A program made the position numbers and the translations under genes. Source: Aphrophora alni (taxonomy: Eukaryota > Arthropoda > Insecta > Hemiptera > Aphrophoridae). From it: DNA of 64,000 bases. The stretch spans positions 85,274,890 to 85,338,889 of the forward strand of contig OY740774.1 of assembly GCA_963513935.1 (NCBI GenBank), given 5' to 3'. Shown one piece after another: positions 1-10,985 of the stretch (position 1 is its first letter; each line of letters begins with the position of its first letter). The notes below the pieces were generated by a model that did not search any database, was not told the DNA's origin, and saw only the letters and a program-made list of their open reading frames with translations.

Positions 1-641
1 TTTTCTATAGAACATTTTGGATTGTGAACCGATGGAGATAGCAACAACTGTAAATAACACTGGTGTTTAAAACGCATTGAATGTAGACACCAACTAAAAT
101 AAATAACACTAAATAATAATGCATGGTGATTACTTACTGATCATATAATACTAATTAGCAACGAGATTTACAATTAACCTGCATTTCAGTAAATCTTATT
201 ATTCAATATTAGTAAATCCCATTACCTGTAAAACAACACTATTAAACGAGGTGAGAATGTCTGGATGGGTTGCCAAAAGTTGATCACCTGCGCGTTTGTC
301 ACATTGTACTGTTGTACTGAGAGTGGAATGAGGACATAATAATACATCCTCAATATCTATCTTTAGTTGTTGTTCGAGCTTTATATTGTGTTTTGTGGGA
401 ACGATTCATGTTTTATGAGATTTTCATTTAGAGTTTATAGTTTAATTGATAACGCAATCTTTATGGGTTTGCCTCTTAGTGGGAAAGCAGATTAATAAAT
501 CTTGGTTTATCGTTTAAAACTGATCTTTCATTTAGATTTGTAAGATTATCAGAAAAAAAGTATACAAATATTTCTCCCAGTACTACGTTCAACACGGCGT
601 GTCTTAAGTTTTAAGCAATTTATAGTTGTCTTTTAGTGAGT
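1..641. other. AT-rich DNA, nothing recognised
   Basis: No coding region, RNA gene or repeat family used elsewhere in the window could be recognised here. It is the flank of the mariner-type element that begins at 642. Confidence 0.4.
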
Positions 642-2283
642 TATACAGGGTGATTCACAACGAAACAAAGATACTTACTGGACGTTCTACTGGCAAAATT
701 ATAGAAAAAGTTCATATAAACATTGGTCCGAAAACTTTTTGTTTCCCTTCGAACTGTCATTTCGTTTATTTACAAATAAATAACATTATAACTTTAAAAA
801 TTAATGTGACATTTATTTCAGACTTGGTATACGCATTCATGTGTTATGTTTTACAAGTGCGCTAAAAATAAAAACTTTACTTTGTATATTTTTAAAATGG
901 CGGCCGTTTAAAATATTTAATGTCGAGTATCATGAAACCAATTAACTTTACAAAAAAAGAATGAGACAATGTGAAACATATTTTTCTCTTTTAAGGACTA
1001 ATGAAATGACAGAGAATTAGTTTTTATCTGTAGCCGAGTTATCAACAAAACATTTAATTATTTGGTAATTTTCTAAAATACCCAAGATTAGCCTAAAACA
1101 AGAACCACCCTATTACTATAAGAACAATTGTTCAAAATAATCAAAAATTTGAACATGTGAAACAAAAACAAAAATCACTAGACGTCACAGCATGAGTTGG
1201 ATTTAAGTGATCAATTAGCATCAAGGCATGGCTCCTCACGATTCTCCATGTTACGGAAGATTTCTACGAACATATCAGGAGTCACAGCATCAATTTCCCG
1301 CCGAATGTGGTCTTTCAGTTGTATTAGAATCCGAGCCTTGTTGCGATACGCTTTTCCTTTCAGCATGTATCATGAGAAGAAACTCTTGGTGGCTAAAGTC
1401 CCTTGAAAATCATTGGATTTTCAAAGAAGGGCTCAATCTCTTTCATACTGATATTGGAAGTGTGACAAATGACACCATTATACTTAAAATAGCCAGTACT
1501 GAGTTCCTCGTCATCCAACTGATATACAAACTCATTGTAGATGCCCGTGTAAACTTCAGTAACTACTATTGTATCGTAAAAAATAGGACCAAATATCCGG
1601 CACAAAGATAAAGCCAAGCATACGCCAATTTTAACATCATGTAGCAGTATAAAGATTCTCACTAACCTGGTATTTTGTGAATTCATGACGCGGTTTAGAA
1701 TGGAATATGTTTCGTCTGTGAACCATGTGTAGTCAAGGATTATCTGGTAAGCGTTTACTTATTCCTGGAACCAATTACAATTCATTCTTTTACTTTATCG
1801 GGAGGTTGCAATTGTTGCACAGTAGTGACAAAGTATGCATGTTACTTTAATTATTTTCCAAAATGGGTTTTTCACATCCAAGCAGTGGTGGAACTCTACC
1901 TTCATGGTCCACTAAATAATGAATCACTCCACTCAAATACGAACCACTATGTACAGGGTGTACAAAAAAACCAATTTACAATTGTGAGTAATAAGCAAGC
2001 TTTCTATTTCATAGAATGCCAACTAGCGCACGCCCACGGCTGTCTATGCCACCTCCTATAATTATATAAAATGGTGGAATACGCACTCTTAGAAAAATTG
2101 CAGCGTCACCTATTATGATTTAACCACTCGTCTCACAAACCAAGGTATGTGTATAACAAAATTTCTTTAATTATTACTAACATTACTATACGCAAAATTC
2201 TGGGGCTGAGAGATATCAACGAGTAGTTAGCAGTAGAACATGTCCTGAGAGTTTCTCCATTTTTTTATGAATCACCCTGTATA
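642..2283 (-). mobile_element. Decayed Tc1/mariner-type DNA transposon
   Basis: A perfect 16-base inverted repeat bounds this segment: TATACAGGGTGATTCA at 642-657 and its reverse complement at 2268-2283. The outermost TA on each side (642-643 and 2282-2283) fits the TA target duplication of the Tc1/mariner superfamily, leaving an element of about 1.64 kb whose termini start TACAGGGTG. A transposase remnant on the minus strand lies inside (about 1205-1686). A further TACAGGGTGTAC motif at about 1952-1963 suggests a second nested or rearranged terminus. The termini and TA sites are seen directly; the superfamily is inferred from TA plus the transposase remnant. Confidence 0.75.
1205..1686 (-). 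pseudogene. DDE transposase remnant (mariner-type)
   Basis: Read on the minus strand from 1686, an open stretch to about 1393 contains IFGPIFYDTI, VYQLDDEELSTGYF and ICHTSNISMKEIEPFFENPM. These resemble the central part of insect DDE_3-type transposases, in which GPIFF, then YFQQDGATCHT, then an FF block follow one another. The expected QQDGATCHT is degraded to KYNGVICHT. The conserved C-terminal part continues in another frame below about 1390, as KARILIQLKDHIRREIDAV and FRNMENREEPCLDA, so at least one frameshift or deletion separates the halves. No intact transposase can be read. The surrounding terminal repeats at 642 and 2283 support this origin. Confidence 0.65.
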
Positions 2284-3193
2284 TTTAAATTCTGAATTTG
2301 TAACATATTAGTACGCAATGTACTTGATCTTATCTAAATAATAATATTAATATTTAATTAATAATTTCATTATCCACTGACCTACGTTATGTTGACAGAT
2401 AAATTTATCTATCTAGTATACAGAGGTGGGTTTATGCAGTAGGGACTTGGTGGTGTTCACCCCATGAGATCTTTCCACCACAAGACGACCCTGTTTGTAC
2501 CGCAGTTCCATTAACACTAGCAGTGTCTTCACACCAAATGTCCCACAAATGAATGCTTATTGCGCCATATATACTAAACTCAAGCTCGCTCACACACATA
2601 CACACATTCGTATATATACCCCACAATCAAGTTGATTAAACATTGACCGATCGGTTTGGTGCACTGCTAACTGTAAAGAAAAATTACTGACGTACATCAT
2701 TTATAAATTCACGTGTTTTTTTAATTATTCCTGGAGTATACTCTACATAACTTACATAAAAATTGCAATTTAATCAACATCTGTAATTGGACAAACAGAT
2801 GTAAAACTGTCGATATTATGTACAGAGTTGGATTTTTTATCTTCGCTATCTAGAAAGCTTTCAAACATATCCGTTCTAAAATTTCACTGATTGTAAAGTG
2901 TTAAAAAATACAGGTTGTTCCAAAAGTCAACAAATTGTAAGTTATGTAACTTGTTTAAATGTAATGATAGGCTACTGTTATTTTATTCCTTTTCGAACGG
3001 TTATCATTACATCGGGTTTTTTTTAATAAAAAATAATTTTTAAATTTTCATTACTAACTGAGATTTTGAAAGCTTTCTATTAAATCAAATTCGGTTGGAC
3101 TTAAAAAACGAATATTTGAAACTATGTTCACTTAACTTTTGATGTAAATTAGATTTTAAACAAAATCTAATATTATTTGATTGAATTATTATG
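2284..3193. other. AT-rich DNA, nothing recognised
   Basis: No gene recognised. A phrase at about 2911 (TACAGGTTGTTCCAAAAG) resembles a mariner-like terminus but has no partner that I could find. Confidence 0.35.
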
Positions 3194-3367
3194 TCTTCTT
3201 CTTCTTCTTTTTCTTCTCCTTCTTCTTCAACTTCTTCTTCTTCTTCTTCTTCTTCTTCAACTTCTTCTTCTTCTACTTCTTCTTCTTCTACTTCTTCTTC
3301 TTCTTCTTCTTCAACTACTTCTTCTTCTACTTCTTCTTCTTCTACTTCTTCTTCTTAAACTTCTTCA

Positions 3368-3398
<31 letters not shown>

Positions 3399-3429
3399 CT
3401 TCTTCTTCTTCTTCTTCTTCTTCTTCTTC
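3194..3429. repeat. CTT trinucleotide microsatellite
   Basis: About 236 bases of (CTT)n, occasionally interrupted by CAA or CTA. The open frames that read as poly-Leu or poly-Phe are artefacts of the repeat. It abuts a SINE 3' end at about 3440 and appears to replace the SINE body there. Confidence 0.95.
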
Positions 3430-3439
3430 AGAATTAGAC

Positions 3440-3525
3440 AGCTAGGGAGTTCTTATTTTACAACCTTTTCACTTTTTATTAGGCGATGATGACCGAGAGG
3501 TTTTTCGCCTACAAAAAACAAGGAA
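3440..3525 (+). mobile_element. Tail-SINE, 3' end only
   Basis: Contains the 3' module shared by the SINE family in this window: a TTCTTATTTTA-like stretch, then GGCGATGATGACCGAGAGG and TTTTTCGCCT ending in an A-rich tail. Upstream body sequence is missing and the CTT microsatellite occupies its place. The roughly 330 bases after it are shared with the flank of the SINE at 46549-46770. Confidence 0.6.
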
Positions 3526-3860
3526 TAAAATCAAATCATCACAAATTGCTTTGCCTTAAATCATCCATTCTTCTTCAAACTTATTCGTTTTTATATAAAT
3601 CACTTCTTTGTTAACTTGTGTTTAAGTGAAAACCTAAACAACGGTACTAAAGACAAATTACAAAATGGAAGACTAAAGTCGAAAACTAATTAAGTAAACA
3701 CAAAGGGAAAAACAATTTTAAATAATTGAGTTATCTTTAACCATTCTAATAAAAGTTTATTGAGATTAAAGGACGTAAACTTCTGTTGGGAACAATAAAT
3801 TGGTTTAAAAGAAAGTTCAGAGTGTTTAAATTCTGTGAAAAATGACAGACTTTGATTTTT
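3526..3860 (+). repeat. Duplicated flank shared with 46215-46545
   Basis: This stretch aligns by eye, in inverted orientation, with 46215-46545. Shared landmarks are the AAATCATCCATTCTTCTTCAA block, AATCACTTCTTTGTT, AAATGGAAGACTAAAGT and GAACAATAAATT. In both places it lies directly downstream of a tail-SINE, so either the SINE and flank were copied together or the SINE sits inside a larger repeat. Confidence 0.6.
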
Positions 3861-4374
3861 TTTTTTTTTAATCAAGTAATACAAACTGTAAGCTGTTCAG
3901 AATACTAATGTTGAAATGAAGTATTTGTAAAATAAAAACACTTAGGCGTCTATTTCGGAGAAAATTACTGTATTCTAGTAATTGTATAGAATAAAGATAT
4001 CTAAAATTCTTCTTAATAGTAGACGTTATGAGACAGTGATATCGTTATTTACCCAGCAAAGTCTGCAAGTATGATAATCGCCAAAACTTTTCACCTCTGT
4101 TTTTGGCTGATCGTCACGTTACATCGCCTGAACAAATCGAAAAAGTGATTTTCGAAACACTGCCCGTCCGACGTTATTGTAGACGTCCGTACGTAAGCAA
4201 AAACAAAAATAAGTTACGAAGATAACACTTGATATAGGGACCTATAGTGTGCTCATGTGAAACTCTAATAAAATTCATAAGAATAAATTTATAATGTCGA
4301 AAAGGCCTTCAAATTTAAACAGATTTTGTTTTCGTATCGTGTGTTATTCAGTTTATAACACACTAAATGAGATT
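3861..4374. other. AT-rich DNA, nothing recognised
   Basis: No coding or repeat signal that I could support. Confidence 0.35.
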
Positions 4375-4740
4375 TATGATATTAATTTTGAATGTAATGG
4401 TATCAACCCCACCACTCTACGATGACAAATAATGAAGTTATCGCCAAAACGTTCCCTGATCTGCCAGTAGAATGTGATCTTCGTATAGTTACGCGATCCT
4501 GGAGGACCGAGTTACTGACATGAGCCTAACACGGTGTAAGAGAGCCGTTAGGACCTAGCAGACGTAAAGAAAGTGATTAACGAGGTTAAGTAAATTGTGT
4601 AACAATAGTTTTAGACGAACCTATCCTAATGGATAAGATACCTTGATCTACCAATACAATTTGAAATTTCTTTCAAGGATCAAGAAACCAACTTTTGGTC
4701 ATTACATTTTGATTATGTGCTTGTATTACCTTATACAAGC
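4375..4740 (+). repeat. Old dispersed repeat family D, copy 1
   Basis: Diverged similarity with 41285-41935 and 59890-60290. Shared blocks in the same order: ATGGTATCAACCCCACCACTCTACGA-like, GAATGTGATCTTCGTATAGTTACG, a GAGTTAC..AC block, then TTGATCTACCAATACAATTT and CAAGGATCAAGAAACCAA. No coding capacity was seen. Confidence 0.55.
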
Positions 4741-5299
4741 GACGAAATGGATGCCATGATGTCGACTATAACTTAATTCTTTTACATCGTACTGTATAGT
4801 ACATATAGTATGATAAAAACCCAACCTGCCCTCACTTATAAAAATCAAAACATTCAGAATATTAATTTTGGTGTCGCTAGCATTTTTGCTATAGGATTTG
4901 TTTTAGTTTCCTTCTGAAGAGAGAATTTTGGATGTCATCTCAGATTTGTAAATGGTGAAAAATAGTCGTGTCATTTTCAAAGTCTTGATAAATGGAGAAA
5001 AATGGCGTAATGAAAACAAAATTCCTTTGAGGAAGTATATAATTGGGGCTGATCTAAGTTTGAAACAGCTCTGTAAACCTATAACTAGTATATAACGATC
5101 GGTTTTTGTAGAACAAATTGTTATATTCGATGCTCCTCTGCACATACGATGTACGATGGTAATTTGGAAGCATTAAAATTGAAGGATTATCCAACATAAA
5201 CAATTTTAATTCTAATACTTAAAACTGTATTTCGGCATGAAATAGAAAATGCAGTCATTACATTATAGACATAAATAATCTTAGATATTTTCCCTCTTA
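4741..5299. other. AT-rich DNA, nothing recognised
   Basis: No coding or repeat signal that I could support. The short minus-strand open frame at 4903-5145 has no recognisable motif. Confidence 0.35.
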
Positions 5300-5540
5300 C
5301 AACTTCTCGGTCATCTTATAAAAAAGGACGAAAAGAATATAAAATAAAGTCGTTTTGCCCTTGAATACTCTAATAACGTCAGAGTCGCAAGACTTGGTCA
5401 TAAGAGACTTCTTAATAAATATAATGATGAAATATAACAATCTAATTCAACACTACATGGGAAAAGGTGGAGATCCAGCTAGATTCCTTCGGAATTACCA
5501 CCCCTGTAATCACTATAGTGAACACTTGTGGGTTAAAGTA
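5300..5540 (-). mobile_element. Tail-SINE copy
   Basis: On the plus strand this reads as the reverse complement of the SINE: TTCTCGGTCATC (tail), GAATACTCTAATAACGTCAG, GGTCATAAGAGAC, AGATCCAGCTAGATTCCTTC, then CACTATAGTGAAC at the SINE 5' end. The tail is slightly eroded. Confidence 0.75.
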
Positions 5541-6179
5541 CTTATAACTTATACACAAGCGGGAAAAATGTGTCCCCTCGTTGAGATTTGAACCCATCAG
5601 AAAAACGATGGCACAATTTTATTTTTTTTTAATTACTTCGTTTCCGTTTTCTTGCAACAATGAAACTTATATTTTAATTTAAACAAATCCCTTCGACTTC
5701 TATTTGTACCAACCACCGTTTATTTAAAGTGGACCCTCATTCCACCTAACTAAAAGTTGGAAAAACTAAACTGCTCAGAAGAAAACATGGTGCGCTGTGT
5801 GGGGCTCGAACCCACAGTTATAGTGTCATTCCTATTTAGAGAAGCTATAACAACCTTAGTTATATTTGGAAACTAATATGACACCTCTCCAAAGAAACCA
5901 TTTTGACTGAACCATCGTTAATTCCAAACACGTTAGAACTAACAGTAATAAATCTTGTTTAACTATTGTACATAGAGCTTTGTGTAGAACTTTGTTTTCA
6001 GTTCACAATATAGATTAAGTTTGCTCTGTGCTTATGTACGCCCCGGCAGTAAATAGCAGACTTGAGTCAAACGTGATTGATTACTCCGAACATTATCTCC
6101 TTTGATTGTTAAGAATTTCCCTCGTGGTATTAAGCATCAAACATTTGAAAAGAGGGAATGTAAGAAGCCTCAGCTCGTT
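5541..6179 (-). repeat. tRNA-like SINE remnants
   Basis: Two B-box/T-arm-like signals on the minus strand: TGGGTTCAAATCTCAAC (about 5578-5594), and at about 5795-5825 a TGTGGG/CCCACA stem closed on TTCGAGC. Neither continues into a foldable tRNA (the acceptor stem does not pair), so these are tRNA-derived SINE remnants or tRNA pseudogenes rather than genes. Confidence 0.35.
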
Positions 6180-6400
6180 TCACCTTTGTAGTTTAGAGAA
6201 AAAATTAATTTCGGATTTTTTTTTTTTTAATATGCTTAAACGCAAAAGTTTTCCAAAAGATTTCTTAGTGAACACCTATTACCTGTGAGGAAGCTATATT
6301 CCAAGTTTCATTGCAATCCGGTCAGTAGTTTTTGAGAAATCGTCATGAGTGAGTCAGTCAGTGAGTGGTATTTGGCTTTTATATATATAGATAAGGAACT
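6180..6400 (+). repeat. LINE-type 3' end (CAGTAGTTTTTGAGAAAT motif)
   Basis: The block CCAAGTTTCATTGCAATCCG, then GTCAGTAGTTTTTGAGAAAT, then a GAGTGAGTCAGTCAGTGAGT run and TTTTATATATATAGATAAGG matches the general form of a very widespread animal repeat 3' end, usually attributed to RTE-like LINEs and their derivatives. A similar terminal TATATATATAGATAAG occurs at about 37908-37924. There is no coding part upstream. Confidence 0.5.
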
Positions 6401-6559
6401 GCTCATCCGTTAATTAAAGATAAACTAGTTTGTCATGGAAAATTGATTTATAATTGAATTCTGAATAATCAATTTCCTTTAAGCTTTACATTTATGTGCA
6501 GGAAACTACTTGCAACTAGGGTTCGTAAAATGTAAGAGCGGATTGTAGACAAGCTAGGA

Positions 6560-6835
6560 GACTGAGGTAGCTAAAAGAAGGGTTCACATCAAGCTGAACT
6601 AAGGATAGTTGTTGGTCTATTGGAAAGGCATTGTTTTCTGAAGAGACACCTTAATAGACACAGGACATGATCCGTCTAGCAATAGATGCAGGAAATTAAA
6701 ATAGTAAGTGATTTACTGAGGTGTTATGATGAACGTTTTCTGTGAAATGTGTTTAAAGCTGTGGAACCAATATATAAGGAACTTCAGATCAAGAACATCC
6801 TGGACATGGTGAGATTCTAGAAGTCACAGCTAGGT
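6560..6835 (+). pseudogene. LINE C-terminal zinc-knuckle region remnant
   Basis: One plus-strand frame reads AELRIVVGLLERHCFLKRHL from about 6592, then NRHRT before a stop. This resembles the R-x-V-x-GLL-x-GHC-x-L-x-x-HL segment found after the RNase H domain in insect LINE polyproteins. The expected Cys pair and CEC block are lost, and several stops interrupt the rest. It is strongly decayed; the assignment rests on this one block and its similarity to the better-kept remnant at 33090-33520. Confidence 0.45.
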
Positions 6836-7670
6836 TTTGGTGGAGATGAATGCTTTGTAGTATGTAAGCAGAATGGTTGGAGGTGAAACTGTATCGTAAA
6901 GTCAAAAATAATAAACATTTTCTCAATCAATTTGAAGAAGAAAAATATAACAAATGATTCTGTTACAATCCGCAAAAGTATACTATAAAATAATTTCCTT
7001 AAGTTTACATTTAATTGCCTTAACAAAGTTGTTATTCAATTAAAAACAAAAATAACTCTAATGTTTTTGTTTTATTAACTGCTTTTATTTTTCTATTTTT
7101 CTACCTAACATACCTTATAAGTTATAGGCTTAGAAAGATTTGAAACAGCCATATCAGAGAGAAGCCATGAATGAGTAATCGAACTTGAGCTAGTTGCAAT
7201 CACAATCTACCCCAGTAAAAAATTAAGTTAATTCCATAATTAGTATACAGGCGACAAATCACTTCACTCTGATTATTCCTACCAACATATCCCTGTAGTG
7301 GAAATAGGAACAATAATTTAGTTGCCCTAATTATGAAAACTCCAAAGCATCAGGGACACAATACTTGTAAATAAGACTTTTAATTAAGCACTTTACTAAA
7401 TATATTTATACTTGTTTATAATGGGTGTTAATAAGTTATTGGAGAGTTGAACTCTGCAGTAATTTGTAAAGTGAAAAGTTTTATTCAAATAAATTGTTAA
7501 AACAATAATTCATGCTCAGCAGAGTTCTCAGTGATTCTAAAAGTTGACTTTGTTTTTAAATGTAATCGGATTCCTTTAAATGTGAAAAGCACGAAGAACA
7601 ACAGTGAAGAATCAATTCAGCAATTTGTTTAATACATAATGAACTCATTAATACACACACATTAATACAG

Positions 7671-7671
<1 letters not shown>
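6836..7671. other. AT-rich DNA, nothing recognised
   Basis: No coding or repeat signal that I could support. Confidence 0.35.
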
Positions 7672-7722
<51 letters not shown>

Positions 7723-7731
7723 ATATATATA
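7672..7731. repeat. (TA)n microsatellite
   Basis: About 60 bases of TA repeat with a few TTTA interruptions. Confidence 0.95.
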
Positions 7732-7964
7732 CCAAAAATTGTAAAAAATATTTTTACCAACATAATGGAAGAGATAATGGTGGCTTTCAATAGAGACGGA
7801 TTTGGAGGCACAGGTCAAATGGTGAATAAATAATATCTTCACACTTGTGAGAATACTGCCTCCCAATTTTGATTGGCAGATGCTTTTCCCCTTTGCCACG
7901 GAATAAAACCAAGTAGATAGGCGAAATCATCGTGCTTACCCAGCCCTGTCATACACCGTATACA

Positions 7965-8345
7965 TTTAGGATTCTATAATTGTAATGCTCATTATCTTGA
8001 CCTTGTACGAAGTGTTAACTTATATTAGAAGATCAAGGGGTTTTAATCAGTGTAAGTTTGTTTAAAACTTTGTCTCACAGGTTTTATTTTTCTAAATCTC
8101 GTAATTGTTTATATCACTACTTCCTTAACGTCCGCTAGATATGTATATACAAAATGTAACGTCCAAAATTAGAGTTCCTGAGCCTTATACGAATAGTTAT
8201 ACTATAATGGCATCATGGCTTCTTGTTCAATAGGGTAAGTTTGTTTAAAATAGTTCTGTTACACATTTTTTCTGTAATTGTGTATATCACTACTTTCTTT
8301 ATCTCGGATAGGCCCTAACGTGCCTCGTTGATGTGTATATATTGA
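7965..8345 (+). repeat. Diverged tandem duplication, about 180-190-bp unit (family F)
   Basis: Two neighbouring blocks share the order TGTAAYGY.. / GTAAGTTTGTTTAAAA / TGTAATTGT.TATATCACTACTT / GTATATA. The first runs from about 7979 to 8150 and the second from about 8155 to 8340. A related single block lies at about 36310-36480 (TGTAATGCCCAAATGTCGATTTCTTGAGCC...). No coding capacity. Confidence 0.5.
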
Positions 8346-8397
8346 AACATCTCCCCTCGCTTCGCTCGTGGCAATGTCTCGGCTCGTACGAAACTTG

Positions 8398-8797
8398 ACT
8401 TGACTTATTTCCTTTTATCTCCTATTGGAGCATAGGGCGTCCAGAAGAGCTCTCCATCTGTCCCTGTCTCCAGCAAGAGCCTTCACTTCTCTCCAAGTCT
8501 TATTAACCTCTTTTCCTTCTTTAATAACGGTCCTCTTCCAGGTTTCTCGGGGTCGACCTCTTCTTCTGACACCTTGCGGGTTCCAATCTAGGGCCTCTTT
8601 CTCAATAGTTCCGTCTGGCTTCCTCAGTGTATGTCCTAACCACCTCCACTTCCTCTCTCGAATCTGCAGTTTGACCCGAATTTGACCTGTTTCTCTCCAT
8701 AAATCCTCGTTTGTAATGATCTCAGGCCAATGAATGTTCATGATACGGCGAAGACACCTATTGATGAAAACTTGCAGCTGAGACGTAATTGACGAAA
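8398..8797 (-). mobile_element. 5'-truncated RTE-type LINE with 14-bp target duplication
   Basis: A 400-base minus-strand LINE end carries the last part of the reverse-transcriptase ORF and an AAGTCAAGTCAAG-type 3' tail. It is flanked by TCGTACGAAACTTG at 8384-8397 and TCGTACGAGACTTG at 8798-8811, a 14-bp direct repeat with one mismatch that is best read as the target-site duplication. Severe 5' truncation and a short simple tail fit target-primed reverse transcription. Confidence 0.75.
8415..8797 (-). pseudogene. RTE-type reverse transcriptase, C-terminal fragment
   Basis: The minus-strand frame, open from about 8788 to the stop at 8415-8417, reads LQVFINRCLRRIMNIHWPE, then RKWRWLGHTLRKPDG, IEKEALDWNPQG, RRRGRPRETWKRT and finally RDRWRALLDALC. 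This is the conserved C-terminal tail of RTE-clade endonuclease/reverse transcriptases, where RKWRWIGHTLRR..GRPR..TWRR is diagnostic. Fingers, palm and endonuclease are absent through 5' truncation, so it cannot act alone. The part that remains has no stop or frameshift, so the insertion is not very old. The plus-strand open frame over the same bases is a shadow. Confidence 0.85.
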
Positions 8798-9039
8798 TCG
8801 TACGAGACTTGTAGTTGAACGAAAAAGCCTCCCCTCGTTAAGTTCATTTCATTGGTTCAGCATTTTCGTATCTTGTAACTATACGAATATCACATTTTCT
8901 TGGCAAGTCAGGTTTCGAAATTACATTAAATACTTCGTTATTTGTCATCCTACAATAAAATTTAGATCGGCAAATTTTAAATCTAATTAAGTGCTTTATA
9001 AATTAAATAACACGCGATATTTTGACAAAAAAAACTCTT

Positions 9040-9290
9040 TAAAATAGCCTCCATTTTGACATTTTTAATTTGACTTTTCTAAATTTTTATTTTTAACTTC
9101 ATTTTTGTAGCCGCTCTCATGCTTAGGTACCGACGACAAGGACAACGGACGGACAGAATGTCCAAGATTTCTTTTTCTGCTTCCTGCATCCATGAAAATT
9201 GAAAATCGAAAATCATTTAAAAGAATTTGTGTGATGCGATTACCAAATTTACCCTATACTTTATAGTGGGCAAATAATAGGTTGTTTTTG
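9040..9290 (+). repeat. Old dispersed repeat family E, copy 1
   Basis: Shares with 14880-15085, 15925-16055 and 36520-36800 the order: GCCGCTCTCATGCTTA-like, ACGACAAGGACAACGGACGG, GAATGTC.AAGAT.., TGAAA..AAAATC, then a GATTACCAAA.TTACCCTAT block and a short GGCAAATAA. All four are in the same orientation. Non-coding, family unidentified. Confidence 0.6.
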
Positions 9291-9934
9291 AATAACTCAA
9301 TTCTTTTTTTTTTTACACTTCAAAAATTACAACATTGAACGAGACAAAGTTTTTAGAAAATATTTTTTAAAAAAATGAGACAAACAACGGAATTTAACTA
9401 GAACCAGATTATCCAAGTGACGTCACATTATGTGCAAATTAAAAACTATAAAAGTATCTTAATTTTATTTTAAATAACATTTCTATTGTAATTGATTCGA
9501 CCTGGCACTGGATATAGACCATCGAATACAGAATGGCTGTTCTGTATTCATTAGTAATTACCATCACTTTATCTCTGCAGTGAATACAATCTGCATAGAC
9601 CTTCTCATTTAGATATCAACACAGGAACATATCTATCGGAGATAGGACAGGGATTGTCTCTCATATTATATGATGATCTGTAAATCCTTCAGACGAGACG
9701 TAGGAATAGTAGACGCTAAGCTGAAATTTGGAAATTGTTTCTTTATTTCATAGTTTTTACAAAAACGAAAATCCTCGTACGCTACAACCAGTAGAAATGG
9801 AATTTCAGATCATTGATTGTACATGACGAGTTCACCAAAATTTTAAACATAGGAAATACTTTTAGAAAAACTACCTCCATTATTGGAAGAAAATATAGTA
9901 TATATTGTAAAATTTGTTGGCAATATTTGTAAAA
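9291..9934. other. AT-rich DNA, nothing recognised
   Basis: No coding or repeat signal that I could support. Confidence 0.35.
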
Positions 9935-10165
9935 ATCTCGGTTATAACAAAAAGAAATAAATTATAAAATAAACACCGCTGGTTCTCAAATACTCTAATA
10001 CCTTCATTGTCGGAGAAGAACAAAAGTTGATCAAGAGAAATCACATAAAAAAGACATAGTCGTGGTAAAATAGAGGGATCTAATTCAAGACTACATTAAA
10101 AAGATACAGCTAGGATTCCTCGAAATTCCCACGCCCATACTCACCATGGAGAGCCTCTGAGATTA
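9935..10165 (-). mobile_element. Tail-SINE copy, diverged
   Basis: Plus strand shows the family blocks CAAATACTCTAATACC, GTTGATCAAGAGAAATCA, AGAGGGATCTAATTCAAGAC, CAGCTAGGATTCCTCG and CACGCCCATACTCACCATG. The tail end is not recognisable. Confidence 0.65.
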
Positions 10166-10439
10166 CGAAATATATTAAAACCTAATTCAAACAAAAGTCT
10201 TTTGAAAAATTAATTTTTGCTATATTTCAATCAAACAGTGGTTTTAATATTCTTTAAATGTTTTTGTTATACAAAGAACATGAGCTGAGATTAGATCGTT
10301 TTAAAACGTAACGACGTTTGTAACCGAGGTCATAGACCTAAGAGGTCTAATGAGATAAAGAAATTTGCAAACCACACATAAATCCACTTTTATAACGTCA
10401 ATGTTTTATAAATATTCTGAACTTTTTTACTGGCGTTGT

Positions 10440-10830
10440 TTTCAACCTTTTCCACAATTCAACACTTTTTTCATTCTTTCCGTCTCACATTTCAAAAATA
10501 TCACCAACCAATCTCTTCTTTAGCTTCCTTCTAATTCTCCTACCCAAGGTTTTCCAATTTAATACCAATTTAGGTGTTATCTTTCTTCCATCCCACCACG
10601 TGTCCCAGTCATGCTAGTCTGCTGTTTTTAATTAATATCAGAATATCAGTTCATTGTATTGGATCGTTTACTTCATAATTAGATTTTAATCTTCCTGGAT
10701 ACATTTTTTTCTACCCTGGATCGTAAATCTTTTTTCTTCTAATTTTTCGCTCAAATATTCTCAAATCCTGCTCATCTCATTTTGTTTTACAACCACATGT
10801 CATAAGAGCTCTTTTACACTTTCTGTATTT
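10440..10830 (-). pseudogene. LINE reverse-transcriptase remnant
   Basis: On the minus strand, frame by frame, the pieces LMTCGCKTK, EQDLRIFERKIRRKKIYDPG and NSRLAxLGHVVGWKKDN can be read. They correspond to the thumb and C-terminal region of LINE reverse transcriptases (typical form LTYGCETW...LRIFERKILRKIYGP...RLRWAGHVVRM). Stops interrupt every part. A partial duplicate of its upstream end lies at about 11070-11132. Confidence 0.6.
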
Positions 10831-10849
10831 TTAACTTTAATTTTTTTCT

Positions 10850-10985
10850 GTAAACAATACTACAGCTACTGTACACAAGAACAAAACGTCAGATGCCGAG
10901 ATAAATATAAAGTATAAACCTTTATTGTAACATCATAAGTGTGAGTTTCATTCGTTGGGATTACAGTAGTCGTAAATATTATACA
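10850..10985 (-). repeat. Dispersed repeat family H, partial copy
   Basis: The reverse complement contains CGTTTTGTTCTTGTGTACAG, TAGCTGTAGTATTGTTTACAG and an upstream CCCAACGAATGAAACTCA block. These match the plus-strand copies at 17620-18010 and 19975-20180. Confidence 0.5.

Noticed and set aside
3177..3489. Long poly-Leu and poly-Phe open frames
   Set aside because: Pure translation of the CTT microsatellite.
5795..5870. Functional tRNA gene
   Set aside because: T-arm is good but acceptor and anticodon stems do not form.
7648..7899. 83-codon minus-strand frame
   Set aside because: A large part is the (TA)n repeat read as Ile-Tyr.
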